From Bacteroidales bacterium UBA5326 (GTDB lineage: Bacteria; Bacteroidota; Bacteroidia; Bacteroidales; UBA932): 64,000 bases of DNA. The position numbers and the translations under genes were made by a program. A model generated the notes under the pieces. It worked only from the letters and a program-made list of their open reading frames with translations. It had not been told where the DNA came from and ran no database searches. The stretch is from positions 347,347-411,346 of the forward strand of contig DHQY01000009.1 in NCBI GenBank assembly GCA_002408205.1, given 5' to 3'. This document shows positions 34,089 to 43,752 of this stretch, in pieces (position 1 is the first letter of the stretch; every line of letters starts with the position of its first letter).

Positions 34089-35369
34089 ATGAAACAGGAT
34101 ATTGCCATTTTCGATCTTATCAGAAAAGAGGAATCACGTCAGATAAACGGGATAGAACTCATTGCTTCTGAAAATTTTGTGAGCCCGCAGGTGTTGAGTG
34201 CCATGGGATCTGTACTTACCAATAAATATGCCGAAGGATACCCCGGGGCGCGTTATTATGGCGGCTGTGAGGTGGTGGATAAATCTGAGCAGTTGTGTAT
34301 AGACCGCATATGTGAACTTTTTGGAGCTGAGTATGCTAACGTGCAGCCTCATTCAGGGGCACAGGCCAATATGGCCGTTTTTATGGCCTGCCTGCAACCC
34401 GGCGATACTTTCATGGGCCTCGATCTGGCTCACGGAGGTCACCTTACTCACGGATCGCCCGTAAATATGTCCGGTATTCTGTATAATCCGGTTGCTTATC
34501 ATCTGAACCCGGAAAACGGTACAGTGGATTATGAAGAAATGGAGAAACTGGCACTGGAATGTATGCCAAAAATGATAGTGGGCGGCGCCTCGGCCTATTC
34601 AAGAGAATGGGATTACCAGCGTATGCGTTCCATAGCAGATAAGGTGGGTGCCATTTTTATGGTTGACATGGCGCATCCGGCCGGGCTGATTGCTGCCGGA
34701 CTGTTGGAAAATCCGTTAAAATACGCGCATATAGTGACTTCCACCACGCATAAAACACTGCGCGGTCCCAGAGGTGGGATCATTCTCATAGGTAAAGATT
34801 TTGATAATCCCTGGGGAATAACCACGTCTAAAGGTGAAGTCAAAAAAATGTCCGCTGTTATTAATTCCAGCATCTTCCCCGGAATACAGGGCGGTCCGCT
34901 GGAACATGTGATCGCAGCAAAAGCCGTTGCCTTCTTTGAGGCACTGCAACCGGAATTCAGAGAATATCAGAATCAGGTCAAAAAGAACGCCCAGGCTCTT
35001 GCCGTGGCATTCACCAAGCGTAATTACAGCATTATTTCCGGCGGAACCGACAATCACCTGCTGTTAATAGACCTCCGTTCGAAGTTCCCCGATCTCACAG
35101 GCAAAGTAGCTGAAAAAACACTGGTAACGGCAGATATAACCGTTAACAAAAATATGGTACCTTTCGATTCTCGCTCTCCCTTCCAGACATCCGGTATCAG
35201 GGTCGGTACTCCGGCCGTGACCACCAGAGGGCTGAAGGAACACGATATGGATTCTATTGTGGCGTTGATAGACGAGGTGTTAAGCAATATAGATAATCCG
35301 GCTGTTATAGAGAAAGTTAAAAAACGGGTCAAAGAACTTATGGGCGGGTTGCCCTTATATAGCTGGTAA
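34089..35369 (+). CDS. glyA: Serine hydroxymethyltransferase
   Basis: 426 aa. PLP enzyme interconverting serine and glycine with tetrahydrofolate, the main source of one-carbon units. Signature sequences: NGIELIASENFVSPQVL, YAEGYPGARYYGG, and the PLP lysine in VTSTTHKTLRGPRGG. Length is standard. Functionally it supplies 5,10-methylene-THF, which MetF (50884-51756) reduces for MetH (47352-50870). The next gene begins 1 nt after its stop. Confidence 0.97.
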   Translation: MKQDIAIFDLIRKEESRQINGIELIASENFVSPQVLSAMGSVLTNKYAEGYPGARYYGGCEVVDKSEQLCIDRICELFGAEYANVQPHSGAQANMAVFMACLQPGDTFMGLDLAHGGHLTHGSPVNMSGILYNPVAYHLNPENGTVDYEEMEKLALECMPKMIVGGASAYSREWDYQRMRSIADKVGAIFMVDMAHPAGLIAAGLLENPLKYAHIVTSTTHKTLRGPRGGIILIGKDFDNPWGITTSKGEVKKMSAVINSSIFPGIQGGPLEHVIAAKAVAFFEALQPEFREYQNQVKKNAQALAVAFTKRNYSIISGGTDNHLLLIDLRSKFPDLTGKVAEKTLVTADITVNKNMVPFDSRSPFQTSGIRVGTPAVTTRGLKEHDMDSIVALIDEVLSNIDNPAVIEKVKKRVKELMGGLPLYSW

Positions 35370-35370
35370 T

Positions 35371-36090
35371 ATGAAAAATAAAGTTCTTGCAATTGCTTCC
35401 CTGATATGTATCATGGGAACGTTGCCTGTTGCCCTTTCGGCTCAAAAAAGTCAGAGGGGTATTATACAGGCTGCTATTGGCACGGACATGGCGTCCGTCT
35501 TGTCTGAAGACGTCGTTTACATGTATCCTGAATTCCAGAAAGGAACGATTATGTTCAACGACAACACCTTCGCAGAAGGTGAGCTGAATCTTTACCTGAT
35601 AGGATCCACCCTGCATTTTCGTGACATAAAAGGCGATACGCTTGTGCTTAAAGATCAGGACCTCATTAATATGGTTTCCATTGGGAAAGATTATTATATG
35701 CGTTTTGACAAGGCCTATGTCCGTATCCTTAATGAGACAGATAAAGTGGCTTTCGGCATCAGGTCAATACTTCATTTTGAACAACCGCAAAAAGTAGGCG
35801 CCTACGGCACTGTGAACAATACGGCGGCCATTTCTGAAATGAGTTCAATTGTTAATTTTGGAGATGCCGGTGGAACAACCTATCTGAAGAGTCTGAAGAA
35901 TATTCCTTATGTTATCAGGCACGACGGCATGTTGTACGATGGTACAAAATTGTACATGGCAACCCGAAAAAATTTTTTAAAACTGTTTCCTGGAAAGAAA
36001 AATGATATAATTGATTACTGCCGGGCCCATAAAGTGGATTTTTCCAATGCCGGACATACCCTGGCTTTATTCAATTATTTGATTCAATAG
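35371..36090 (+). CDS. Unknown exported protein
   Basis: 239 aa with a signal peptide (VLAIASLICIMGTLPVALSAQ, cleaved near residue 25). The mature part is predicted mostly beta: YPEFQKGTIMFNDNTFAEGELN, then IGSTLHFRDIKGDTLVLKD. I recognise the general style of small periplasmic or outer-membrane-associated proteins of Bacteroidota but no named family. The start is 1 nt after the glyA stop, so it is probably translated from the glyA message. The last 7 nt overlap the convergent OstA gene. Confidence 0.75.
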   Translation: MKNKVLAIASLICIMGTLPVALSAQKSQRGIIQAAIGTDMASVLSEDVVYMYPEFQKGTIMFNDNTFAEGELNLYLIGSTLHFRDIKGDTLVLKDQDLINMVSIGKDYYMRFDKAYVRILNETDKVAFGIRSILHFEQPQKVGAYGTVNNTAAISEMSSIVNFGDAGGTTYLKSLKNIPYVIRHDGMLYDGTKLYMATRKNFLKLFPGKKNDIIDYCRAHKVDFSNAGHTLALFNYLIQ

Positions 36091-38222
36091 AGTTTTTTCC
36101 GGAGTGTCCGTGTGGGACGTTGGACATCTTTAGGTATCGGATTGGGCTCCCGGCCTTGTTGTGACGGTACAAAGTGTCTTTCCTGAAACGTTTCGGGAGG
36201 AGTGAAAGGATTTATATTGTTTTCCCGTTCACGTGACAGCAATTCTTTAACAGCATCTGTGGTAACCCCGCTACGCAAAGTGGGCGGTATCTCTACCACT
36301 TTGGGAAAATATTTGAGGGTATAAGGGAATACGGGTTCTCTGTACGTGTCAAAGGGACGGGGCGGCTTTGTGAACAGGATACGGTTGGTGATCGCATACC
36401 TATCCTTAGGTCTGTCGGCAGAACGCCAGTTAAAATCACTTAATCGTTCCTGATCCTTTTTGAGGTCAAAAAGCGGTATCATATCGCTTTTTATAGATTT
36501 CTTGTAGGTGATCCGTTCTGCTCTCCGGTTATTCAGGAGGACGTTCATTTCTGATGCCTCCTTTATATTAAGCGACGTAATAATACTGTCTTCGGGAATA
36601 TAGAATAACGCCTTAACATTACCCAGCACATCAAACCGGTAGATGTCGTTATTTTTGATATGAGCCGTCATCTCGTCTCCTTTTATCTGGTGAAAGAAAA
36701 GGCTGTCTTCCTGGGAGATGAGAAATGATCCGGACATAAAATCTACCCGGTAGAGCGAATCCCGGCTGAACCTGAATTGTATGCTGTCGGCAACTATCTG
36801 GTTTTCTTCATTCCAGAGTACTGGCCTCCCGTATTGGCGCAGCATGGAATCTATACTGTTATATACCATGGAGTCGCATATGGCCTGCATGTCCTGCCGG
36901 AAGGCCCTGACGTTTTTGTAAGCATAAAGGAAACGGGCTTCTGTATTAATGAACAAGCTGTCATTCAGTTGGGTGGTGCCGGCCAGAAACAGGCTGTCCA
37001 CAGAATTCAAATGATCTGCGACTGACAGGGAATCGGCTCTGTAAAGGCTGTCCGAAGCTTTACGGGTATCTTTCAGATAGTTTTCCAGCCGTTCCCGCCG
37101 GGCCAGCGTAAGAGAATCGGGGACAGGTGGTATGGCTACGGAATCTTTGGTTGCTTCTGTAAGTGTATCTGTCGCAGAAGTCTGTTCAGACGATTTACTC
37201 CAATCCGGTATTTCCTGCCGCGCCAGGGCCCGGGCAAGCTCCAGTGAATCTATGGTTCCGTATTTGGCTGAAAAAAAGCGAAGGGTATCGGCCCTAACAA
37301 ACAATGTGTCCCGGCTGCCGGATTTTTTATCGATTTCGTAAGCTGCAAAAACGGGGTTTTCGGTTACCTCGGCCCAGACGGGTTCTTTCCGGTAATCGAG
37401 TCGGTCTCCCAGTATGATGGCCTGTTGCGTGGTGTCTTTAATCTGGATGTTCTTGATTAACCGCGCCGTATTTTTATTGCGGTCGTAAGTCACGTCATCG
37501 GTCCAGACTTCCTGCTCGTCGGTCTGAATATAGACATTACGTATAAAATTAAAAATCTCGTTTTCACGGTCATATGTTCCTTCTTCTGCCGTAAGGAATC
37601 CGTCTGTGTGCCATCCCTGGACGTTTCCCCAGAACTCGGCCAGATTGATGTCAGAATGATAATAGAGGGAGTCGGCTTTTATACGAACGGTGTCGGTGCC
37701 CATCTCTACATGTTCGTAAAAACTGAATAATTTCTCTTTAGAATAATAATATCCACGGCGACTTTCCAGAATGGTACCCTCGTTATCTACCATGCTGCCG
37801 CCATTAAAAAAGTACCCGATACTGTCTTTGGTATTGAAATTGAGATGTTGTGTACGCAGTCTGTTCTGATCCTTGTCAATTAGTTCTACAACACGGCCTC
37901 TGACTTCGGCTACGTTAATATCGCCAATGTAATGGATGGTTTCGCCTGTGAGCCGGGTGCCTTTCTGAATGACTTCCACGTGCCCGATTGCGTCTATCTC
38001 GTTGGTGGTAGTATTCCACAGGGCGGTATCGCACAGGATAAACGTGTTGTTGTGAAGAAAGCGGGCCGGGCCTATCACCCGCCTGTATTTTACCCCAAAA
38101 TACTCATAAAATTCCGCCAGCTCTGCACTAAGCAGATGTACTTTATCCTCTTCTCTCTGGGCATAGACTTCAAAGCCCGAAAGCAGAAGAAAAATAAAGA
38201 AGAACAGGCGCCTTTTTCTCAT
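36084..38222 (-). CDS. OstA/LptA-like outer-membrane biogenesis protein
   Basis: 712 aa with signal peptide (RLFFFIFLLLSGFEVYAQ). The N-terminal 300 residues carry the repeated OstA (LptA) pattern of short beta repeats (NTFILCDTALWNTTTNEIDAIGHV, key residues CDTA...N.iDA.G.V; later DRLDYRKEPVWAEVTENPVF). The C-terminal 400 residues are Bacteroidota-specific with a Ser/Asp-rich linker at about 335-400. LptA-type proteins bridge lipopolysaccharide transport across the periplasm, but this large form lacks the LptD barrel. Fourth gene of the guaB operon; overlaps the SurA gene by 4 nt. Confidence 0.85.
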   Translation of the reverse strand: MRKRRLFFFIFLLLSGFEVYAQREEDKVHLLSAELAEFYEYFGVKYRRVIGPARFLHNNTFILCDTALWNTTTNEIDAIGHVEVIQKGTRLTGETIHYIGDINVAEVRGRVVELIDKDQNRLRTQHLNFNTKDSIGYFFNGGSMVDNEGTILESRRGYYYSKEKLFSFYEHVEMGTDTVRIKADSLYYHSDINLAEFWGNVQGWHTDGFLTAEEGTYDRENEIFNFIRNVYIQTDEQEVWTDDVTYDRNKNTARLIKNIQIKDTTQQAIILGDRLDYRKEPVWAEVTENPVFAAYEIDKKSGSRDTLFVRADTLRFFSAKYGTIDSLELARALARQEIPDWSKSSEQTSATDTLTEATKDSVAIPPVPDSLTLARRERLENYLKDTRKASDSLYRADSLSVADHLNSVDSLFLAGTTQLNDSLFINTEARFLYAYKNVRAFRQDMQAICDSMVYNSIDSMLRQYGRPVLWNEENQIVADSIQFRFSRDSLYRVDFMSGSFLISQEDSLFFHQIKGDEMTAHIKNNDIYRFDVLGNVKALFYIPEDSIITSLNIKEASEMNVLLNNRRAERITYKKSIKSDMIPLFDLKKDQERLSDFNWRSADRPKDRYAITNRILFTKPPRPFDTYREPVFPYTLKYFPKVVEIPPTLRSGVTTDAVKELLSRERENNINPFTPPETFQERHFVPSQQGREPNPIPKDVQRPTRTLRKKLY

Positions 38223-39580
38223 TTGATCCAGCCGTCACGCTTAAAGGTACAATCTCTGAACAAAGGGTCAATACGAATGTAGGTGATCCGTTGCTTTTCC
38301 CTGATAAAATTTTCTATGGCATCGAGCATTTGTTTATTGTTGGCCATATTCTGAATGACGTTATAATCATCTTTCAGGTTGGCATTATGAGAAGGAATGA
38401 TTTTCTCGAGCTGAATGATCTTGTAAACCACGTTTCCCTCTCTTCCTTCGTTATCGCGGCTTTCAAAGGCAGTAGAAATTTCACCTTCTTTCAGGTTTTT
38501 GAGCATGTTGTAATCGCTGGCCTTCAATTGATCTTTATCAAAACGCTGGGAACCTGATTGTTGTTCTGCCACGCGGCCCCCATTCATGCGTGATGCCACA
38601 TCCTGCGAATATCTAATAACTGCCTCTTCAAAAGTGAGGCTGTCTTTTCTAATGGCGTTGGCAATGCTGTCCAGCCGGTTCAGACAGCTCGCGCGGTCAG
38701 AATTCAGCACATCGGGTTTAAGCAGTATATGACGAGCGTTGAACATATCACCCTCACGTTCAATCATCTGGATGATGTGAAAACCGTCGGGGGTTTCCAC
38801 AATCTGTGATACCTGTCCCGGTTTCAGGATAATGGCGGCATCTCCAAATGCCGGCCAGTACATTTGTTTGGCAGCCATTCCCAGTTCTCCGCCCTTGCGG
38901 GCAGAATAGGGGTCCTGTGAATAAAGAGCAGCCAGTGTGCTGAATTTTTCTCCGTTGATAATGCGTTCACGGAATTCAAGCAGACGTTCTTTTACCATGA
39001 GAACGGCTTCGTCTTTGGGTGGATAGAGCACAATCTGCCGGATCTCATACTGTGTGGAAATAATTGGCAGGCTGTCTTTGGGCGTGTGTTTATAAAAATC
39101 TTCCACATCTTTTGGGGTAAGCTGAGTAACTCCCGAAGTGATATTTGACTGCATATCCTGAGTGAGGCTTCGTTCCCGGTACATCTCGCGCCACTCCTGT
39201 TTTAGCTTAAAAATGGGTTTGTGGAAATAATCTTCGGTAGCCTTCTCTCCTCCCAGTCGGGTTTTGATATCCTGAAGACGGCTTTCCAATTCCAGCTCAA
39301 CGTATTCCTCGTTAACCGTAAGACTGTCCAGCCTGGCCTGGTTTAACATCAATTTGGAAACCAGCATGCTTTCCAGGATTTCACAACGGATGTTCTTGTC
39401 TGTAATGACACCCTGCATCATCTGCATCTGTACCTCTTCTTCAATGGTAGAAAGCTGGATCATCTCGTTGCCAACCAGTGCGATCACCTTATCGACCAGT
39501 CCGTTTTGATATTTTTGTGCAAAAACGCCGGTAGTGGCCAAAAGCAGCAGTGCGGTCAACGGTAGTATTTTAGTCCTCAT
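38219..39580 (-). CDS. SurA-like periplasmic peptidyl-prolyl isomerase
   Basis: 453 aa with signal peptide (LTALLLLATTGVFAQ). SurA N-domain (VDKVIALVGNEMIQLSTIEEE), then two parvulin repeats: about 175-275 (EIRQIVLYPP to PDGFHIIQMIER) and about 285-390 (NARHILLKPD onward). It is a chaperone for outer-membrane proteins. It overlaps the preceding lipoprotein gene by 11 nt and the OstA gene by 4 nt, so the three envelope proteins are tightly coupled. Confidence 0.93.
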   Translation of the reverse strand: MRTKILPLTALLLLATTGVFAQKYQNGLVDKVIALVGNEMIQLSTIEEEVQMQMMQGVITDKNIRCEILESMLVSKLMLNQARLDSLTVNEEYVELELESRLQDIKTRLGGEKATEDYFHKPIFKLKQEWREMYRERSLTQDMQSNITSGVTQLTPKDVEDFYKHTPKDSLPIISTQYEIRQIVLYPPKDEAVLMVKERLLEFRERIINGEKFSTLAALYSQDPYSARKGGELGMAAKQMYWPAFGDAAIILKPGQVSQIVETPDGFHIIQMIEREGDMFNARHILLKPDVLNSDRASCLNRLDSIANAIRKDSLTFEEAVIRYSQDVASRMNGGRVAEQQSGSQRFDKDQLKASDYNMLKNLKEGEISTAFESRDNEGREGNVVYKIIQLEKIIPSHNANLKDDYNVIQNMANNKQMLDAIENFIREKQRITYIRIDPLFRDCTFKRDGWIK

Positions 39581-40463
39581 TCTTATTGTAGATTTTGATC
39601 ATCTGCCGGTTCCATCCTTCTTTCAGAACTTCTGTTTCCAGATCTTTCAGCAGTGACTGTTTGCGTTTGCTCAGTATGATTTGTTTAATGTTGCTTTCTT
39701 TATATTCCAGTGGGGCGGGGTGGCCTGCCGGAATAAATTCATATACGCTCACCAGGTAGGTGTACAGGCTGTCTGTGGTTTCAATGTATCCGTCGGGTCT
39801 GAGGGCGTTTCTTACTTCGTCCTTTCCCAAAGGCAAATCTTGTGCCAATTCCGATACTCCAATCCAGGCGTTTGAGTAGGTTTTGTATACTTCTGCCGAG
39901 CTTTCGCAAAGACGTTCCAACTGTGCAACATCTTCCATGCCGTTGGACCGGTATATGGTCTTAATAATGGGAAGATAAGGGGACTGACGTCCCATCTTTA
40001 TAAAGCGTGCTTTACAGAGCGGATCGTCCAGGATAAACAGGGCTTTGTTGGCTTCGTAATAAGCGGCGGCCTCTTCCCCGGAGATAACCGTGTCTATTCG
40101 TTCTTCCACGTATTTTTTCTGATATCGGAACACCAGTAATGATTTCCGGTAATCGGCCAGTTCCTGGTCTACATTTTTTTCATCGCCCGAAAGTTCCTGT
40201 TCAGCCTTTCTGAGCAACAGATTGTCAATAGCCCAAAGGTCAATGTAATGGTTGGCTGCGTTAACGGAGTCAACTGCGGAGAGCTCCCCGGGAATAAGGC
40301 TTTCCACATCTTTTCTATAAAGAATGTTTTTGTCTATCTGAGCCAGTCGTTCCGGCTCGTTGCCAAACCAACGCCTTAACTGATTGCACGAAGAAAAGAG
40401 CGTAAGACATAATAAGGCGACAGCTGCTATTTTAAGAAATGATTCGGCATTTTTCTGTTTCAT
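39570..40463 (-). CDS. SurA/PpiC-like lipoprotein without a clear PPIase core
   Basis: 297 aa. Signal with lipobox LFSSC at residue 26. The sequence aligns in style with the SurA N-terminal helical region (LLLRKAEQELS, YRKSLLVFRYQKKYVEERID) and a C-terminal LSKRKQSLLKDLETEVLKEG helix, but the stretch where the parvulin domain should be is short and lacks recognisable catalytic motifs. Probably a chaperone partner of the following SurA. It starts 15 nt after the guaB stop. Confidence 0.78.
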   Translation of the reverse strand: MKQKNAESFLKIAAVALLCLTLFSSCNQLRRWFGNEPERLAQIDKNILYRKDVESLIPGELSAVDSVNAANHYIDLWAIDNLLLRKAEQELSGDEKNVDQELADYRKSLLVFRYQKKYVEERIDTVISGEEAAAYYEANKALFILDDPLCKARFIKMGRQSPYLPIIKTIYRSNGMEDVAQLERLCESSAEVYKTYSNAWIGVSELAQDLPLGKDEVRNALRPDGYIETTDSLYTYLVSVYEFIPAGHPAPLEYKESNIKQIILSKRKQSLLKDLETEVLKEGWNRQMIKIYNKNED

Positions 40464-40478
40464 GGCGGTATCCTGTGT

Positions 40479-41948
40479 TTATCTGGAATAATTGGGTGCT
40501 TCTCTGGTGATGGTCACGTCGTGGGGATGGTTTTCAGTTACCCCTGCAGAAGTGATACGCACAAATCCGGCTTTTTTAAGTGCTGCAATGTCCGGGGTGC
40601 CACAGTATCCCATTCCGGCGCGAAGGCCTCCCACCAGCTGATAGAATACTTCGCCCAGAGTTCCTTTATAAGGCACCTGTGCGACAATACCCTCGGGAAC
40701 CAGTTTTTTAATTTCTTCTTCGGTGTCCTGAAAGTAACGGTCCTTCGATCCCTGCTGCATGGCCTCGAGCGATCCCATGCCCCGGTAACTTTTAAATTTC
40801 CGGCCGTTCAGGATAATGGTTTCACCCGGGGATTCTTCCACACCCGCAAATAATGATCCGGCCATAACGGTGTCGGCTCCTGCCGCCAGTGCCTTGACAA
40901 TATCTCCGGAATAGCGTATTCCGCCATCGGCAATGAGGGTCACTCCAGTCCCTTTGATGGCTTCGTATGCCTGCATGATGGCCGTAAGTTGCGGAACGCC
41001 CACTCCGGCCACGACCCGGGTGGTACAGATGGATCCGGGCCCTATTCCCACCTTAATGGCGTCGGCCCCATGTTCCACAAGGGCTTTGGCTCCGGCTCCG
41101 GTGGCAACGTTTCCCGCCACAATATCAAGTTCGGGGAATGCTTCTTTCGCTTTCCGGAGGGTTTGTAATACGCGGGAAGAATGACCGTGGGCCGTGTCAA
41201 TGACAACGGCATCGATATCTACCGAGACAAGTCTTTCTATATTCCCGAGGGTGTCTGAGGTAACGCCCACAGCGGCCGCTGCGCGGAGACGGCCTTTGGA
41301 ATCCTTACTTGCTCTTGGATTGTCTTTTATTTTTGTAATGTCCTTATAGGTAAACAGCCCGATAAGCCTGTTGTTTTTGTCTACCACGGGCAGTTTTTCA
41401 ATCTTATGTATCTTGAGCAGGTTGGTAGCCGTAGGCAGATCGGCCCCGTCACGGACCGTGATAAGGTTCTCTTTTGTCATGACCTCATAAATGGGCGTGT
41501 TCATTGCTTCTACAAAGCGAAGGTCCCTGTTGGTCACAATGCCTGTAAGCCGGTGTTTTTCGTCAATGACCGGTATCCCGCCAATATGGTTTTCCGTCAT
41601 AAGTTTAATGGCGTCACCCACCATGGCGTCAGGGCGGATTACAATGGGGTCGAGAATCATTCCGTTTTCGGAGCGTTTTACCTTACGCACATGCTCCATT
41701 TGCTGCTCAATGGACATGTTTTTGTGTATGACGCCAATACCGCCTTCCCTTGCTATGGCAATGGCCAGGGTCGAATCGGTAACCGTGTCCATGGCAGAGG
41801 AAACGATGGGTGCGCTCAATGGAATATGCCTTGAAAACCGGGTGCTTAGCTCAACATCTCTGGGGAGCACATCCGATGCGGCGGGGAGCAGCAATACATC
41901 GTCAAAGGTGAGTCCCTCAATAACGATACGGTTGTAAGACGCTTTCAT
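40479..41948 (-). CDS. guaB: IMP dehydrogenase
   Basis: 489 aa from the ATG at 41948 (MKASYNRIVIEGLTFDDVLLLP). TIM barrel with two CBS domains at about 95-210. Catalytic Cys loop GIGPGSICTTRVVAGVGVPQ, and the flap region (SLEAMQQGSKDRYFQ). It converts IMP to XMP, the first step to GMP. It heads an operon with two SurA-like genes and OstA. TATATTTG at 41968-41975 lies 19 nt upstream of the start. A longer in-frame start would overlap that box and is rejected. Confidence 0.97.
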   Translation of the reverse strand: MKASYNRIVIEGLTFDDVLLLPAASDVLPRDVELSTRFSRHIPLSAPIVSSAMDTVTDSTLAIAIAREGGIGVIHKNMSIEQQMEHVRKVKRSENGMILDPIVIRPDAMVGDAIKLMTENHIGGIPVIDEKHRLTGIVTNRDLRFVEAMNTPIYEVMTKENLITVRDGADLPTATNLLKIHKIEKLPVVDKNNRLIGLFTYKDITKIKDNPRASKDSKGRLRAAAAVGVTSDTLGNIERLVSVDIDAVVIDTAHGHSSRVLQTLRKAKEAFPELDIVAGNVATGAGAKALVEHGADAIKVGIGPGSICTTRVVAGVGVPQLTAIMQAYEAIKGTGVTLIADGGIRYSGDIVKALAAGADTVMAGSLFAGVEESPGETIILNGRKFKSYRGMGSLEAMQQGSKDRYFQDTEEEIKKLVPEGIVAQVPYKGTLGEVFYQLVGGLRAGMGYCGTPDIAALKKAGFVRITSAGVTENHPHDVTITREAPNYSR

Positions 41949-41967
41949 GACTAAAGATTTTATCTTA

Positions 41968-41975
41968 CAAATATA
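41968..41975 (-). promoter_or_regulatory. -7 box of the guaB operon
   Basis: TATATTTG on the minus strand (CAAATATA on plus), a perfect match 19 nt before the guaB ATG. Confidence 0.65.
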
Positions 41976-41983
41976 CATTTTAT

Positions 41984-41991
41984 TACCTTTG
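41984..41991 (+). promoter_or_regulatory. -7 box of the symporter gene, 5 nt before the start codon
   Basis: TACCTTTG, a perfect match, 5 nt before the ATG at 41997. The divergent region with guaB is only 48 nt and holds both boxes. Confidence 0.6.
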
Positions 41992-41996
41992 TACCT

Positions 41997-43169
41997 ATGA
42001 AAAAAGTAAAGGTCGGGTTATTGGCCAGGGTGGGAATCGCCATTGTTTCAGGTATTTTATGCGGTCTTTTTTTCCCGGAATGGGCGGTGCGTATTTTTCT
42101 CACATTTAATTCGCTGTTTGGCAGTTTTCTTGATTTTGTGGTTCCGCTTATTATCCTGGGGCTTGTTGCACCCGGTATAGCCGAGCTGGGCAGGGGAGCC
42201 GGAAAAATGCTGGCTGTCACGCTGCTGATCGCTTACGCATCTACACTGTTCAGCGGTTTTCTTGCCTATTTCTCCTGCGACGCCGTATATCCTTTTTTAT
42301 TGGAAAATGTATCGGCCGAGGCATCGGGACTTCTTGCCGGCAATACCCAGGCTACAGGCGTTGTCCCGTTCTTTATCCTGCCTTTACCTCCGCTTTTTGG
42401 AGTGATGTCCGCTCTTGTTTTTGCTTTTATGCTGGGAATCGGCCTTACGCTCATCCCGGGACAGGAAACCCTCAAAAATACCCTGTTTGATTTCCGGGAA
42501 ATAGTAAACAAGACCATTTCCGGAGTAATCATTCCTCTGTTGCCCGTCTTTATTTTCGGCATTTTTTTAAAAATGACCTATGAGGGGCAGGTAGCACAGG
42601 TGCTTGGCGTATTTCTGAAAATCATACTGCTTATTTTCGTGCTCACGATTATTCTGTTGCTTGTCCAGTTTTTTATTGCCGGTGCCGTTGGCCGCCAAAA
42701 TCCGTTTAAACTGCTTAAAACCATGCTGACGGCCTATGTTACGGCATTGGGAACGCAATCGTCGGCCGCTACCATTCCCGTGACCCTGCAACAGGCTGTA
42801 AAATGCGGAGTGACTCCAAAGGTGGCAGGATCTGTGATTCCTCTCTGTGCCACGGTCCATCTGGCCGGAAGTATGCTTAAGATCACCGCATGCGCCATGG
42901 CCGTGATGATCATGCTCAACGTTCCCTATTCTTTAGCCCAGTTTACCGGATTCATATTTCTACTGGGTATCACTATGGTAGCAGCCCCCGGTGTTCCCGG
43001 CGGTGCCATAATGGCTGCTATTGGGGTATTGCAGTCTGTGCTCGGGTTCGGGACCGAGGCCATTGGCCTTATGGTGGCCTTATATATTGCCATGGACAGC
43101 TTTGGAACGGCATGTAATGTGACAGGTGACGGGGCTATTGCCGTAATTGTGGATAAGATATATGCGTAA
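41997..43169 (+). CDS. Dicarboxylate/amino acid:cation symporter (DAACS family)
   Basis: 390 aa, eight transmembrane helices plus two re-entrant hairpins. The serine-rich hairpin signature appears as TALGTQSSAATIPVTLQ, and the second hairpin region as GVPGGAIMAAIGVLQS, with the cation-site DSFGTACNVTGDGA near the end. Family members import glutamate, aspartate or C4-dicarboxylates with Na+ or H+. Predicted leaderless. The last 8 nt overlap the LOG-family gene. Confidence 0.92.
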   Translation: MKKVKVGLLARVGIAIVSGILCGLFFPEWAVRIFLTFNSLFGSFLDFVVPLIILGLVAPGIAELGRGAGKMLAVTLLIAYASTLFSGFLAYFSCDAVYPFLLENVSAEASGLLAGNTQATGVVPFFILPLPPLFGVMSALVFAFMLGIGLTLIPGQETLKNTLFDFREIVNKTISGVIIPLLPVFIFGIFLKMTYEGQVAQVLGVFLKIILLIFVLTIILLLVQFFIAGAVGRQNPFKLLKTMLTAYVTALGTQSSAATIPVTLQQAVKCGVTPKVAGSVIPLCATVHLAGSMLKITACAMAVMIMLNVPYSLAQFTGFIFLLGITMVAAPGVPGGAIMAAIGVLQSVLGFGTEAIGLMVALYIAMDSFGTACNVTGDGAIAVIVDKIYA

Positions 43170-43752
43170 GATCACTGTTTTTTGCGGATCCTCGTCCGGG
43201 ACCGATGAGTCATTGCACGAAAAAGCCAGGGAACTGGGCCATATGCTGGCTGTGCGGGGTATTGGACTGTTATACGGAGGGACGCGTATTGGCATCATGG
43301 GAATGTTGGCCGACAGCGTCCTGGCCAACGGAGGTGTGGCAGAAGGTGTTATTCCTTCTGTAATAGAAGAAAGAAAAATTGCACATACCCGCTTAACACG
43401 GCTGATGCTGGTGAATACTATAGAAGACAGAAAAAAACACCTGATAGAAGATGGTGATGCTATTCTGGCTTTCCCGGGAAGTTACGGCACATTGGATGAG
43501 TTGTTTAATGCCCTCGTACTCAAGCAGCTCGGCAAAATGGAAAAACCTGTTATCCTGCTTAACCTGAACGGGTTTTATGATTTTCTTATAAAACAGCTGG
43601 ATGTGATGGTATCCAAAGGATTTATGCGCGCAGAATACCGGAACCTTCTAAAAACAGTTAACAACCTGGAGGAGCTTGCTCCTTTTCTCGACCAATATAC
43701 CGGGCTCCCTGGAACGTGTCCCGTTCCTCAAGACGGACATCCAGCAATCTGA
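43162..43752 (+). CDS. LOG-family (TIGR00730) Rossmann-fold protein
   Basis: 196 aa from the ATG at 43162 (MRKITVFCGSSSGTD). The LOG fold: YGGTRIGIMGMLADSVLANGG, NTIEDRKKHLIE, and PGSYGTLDELF. In cytokinin-activating phosphoribohydrolases the last motif is PGGxGTxxE; here the second Gly is Ser, but the catalytic Glu and Arg are kept. Prokaryotic members cleave nucleoside monophosphates to base and ribose 5-phosphate or remain uncharacterised. It overlaps the upstream symporter by 8 nt and the convergent radical SAM gene by 95 nt. Confidence 0.88.
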   Translation: MRKITVFCGSSSGTDESLHEKARELGHMLAVRGIGLLYGGTRIGIMGMLADSVLANGGVAEGVIPSVIEERKIAHTRLTRLMLVNTIEDRKKHLIEDGDAILAFPGSYGTLDELFNALVLKQLGKMEKPVILLNLNGFYDFLIKQLDVMVSKGFMRAEYRNLLKTVNNLEELAPFLDQYTGLPGTCPVPQDGHPAI

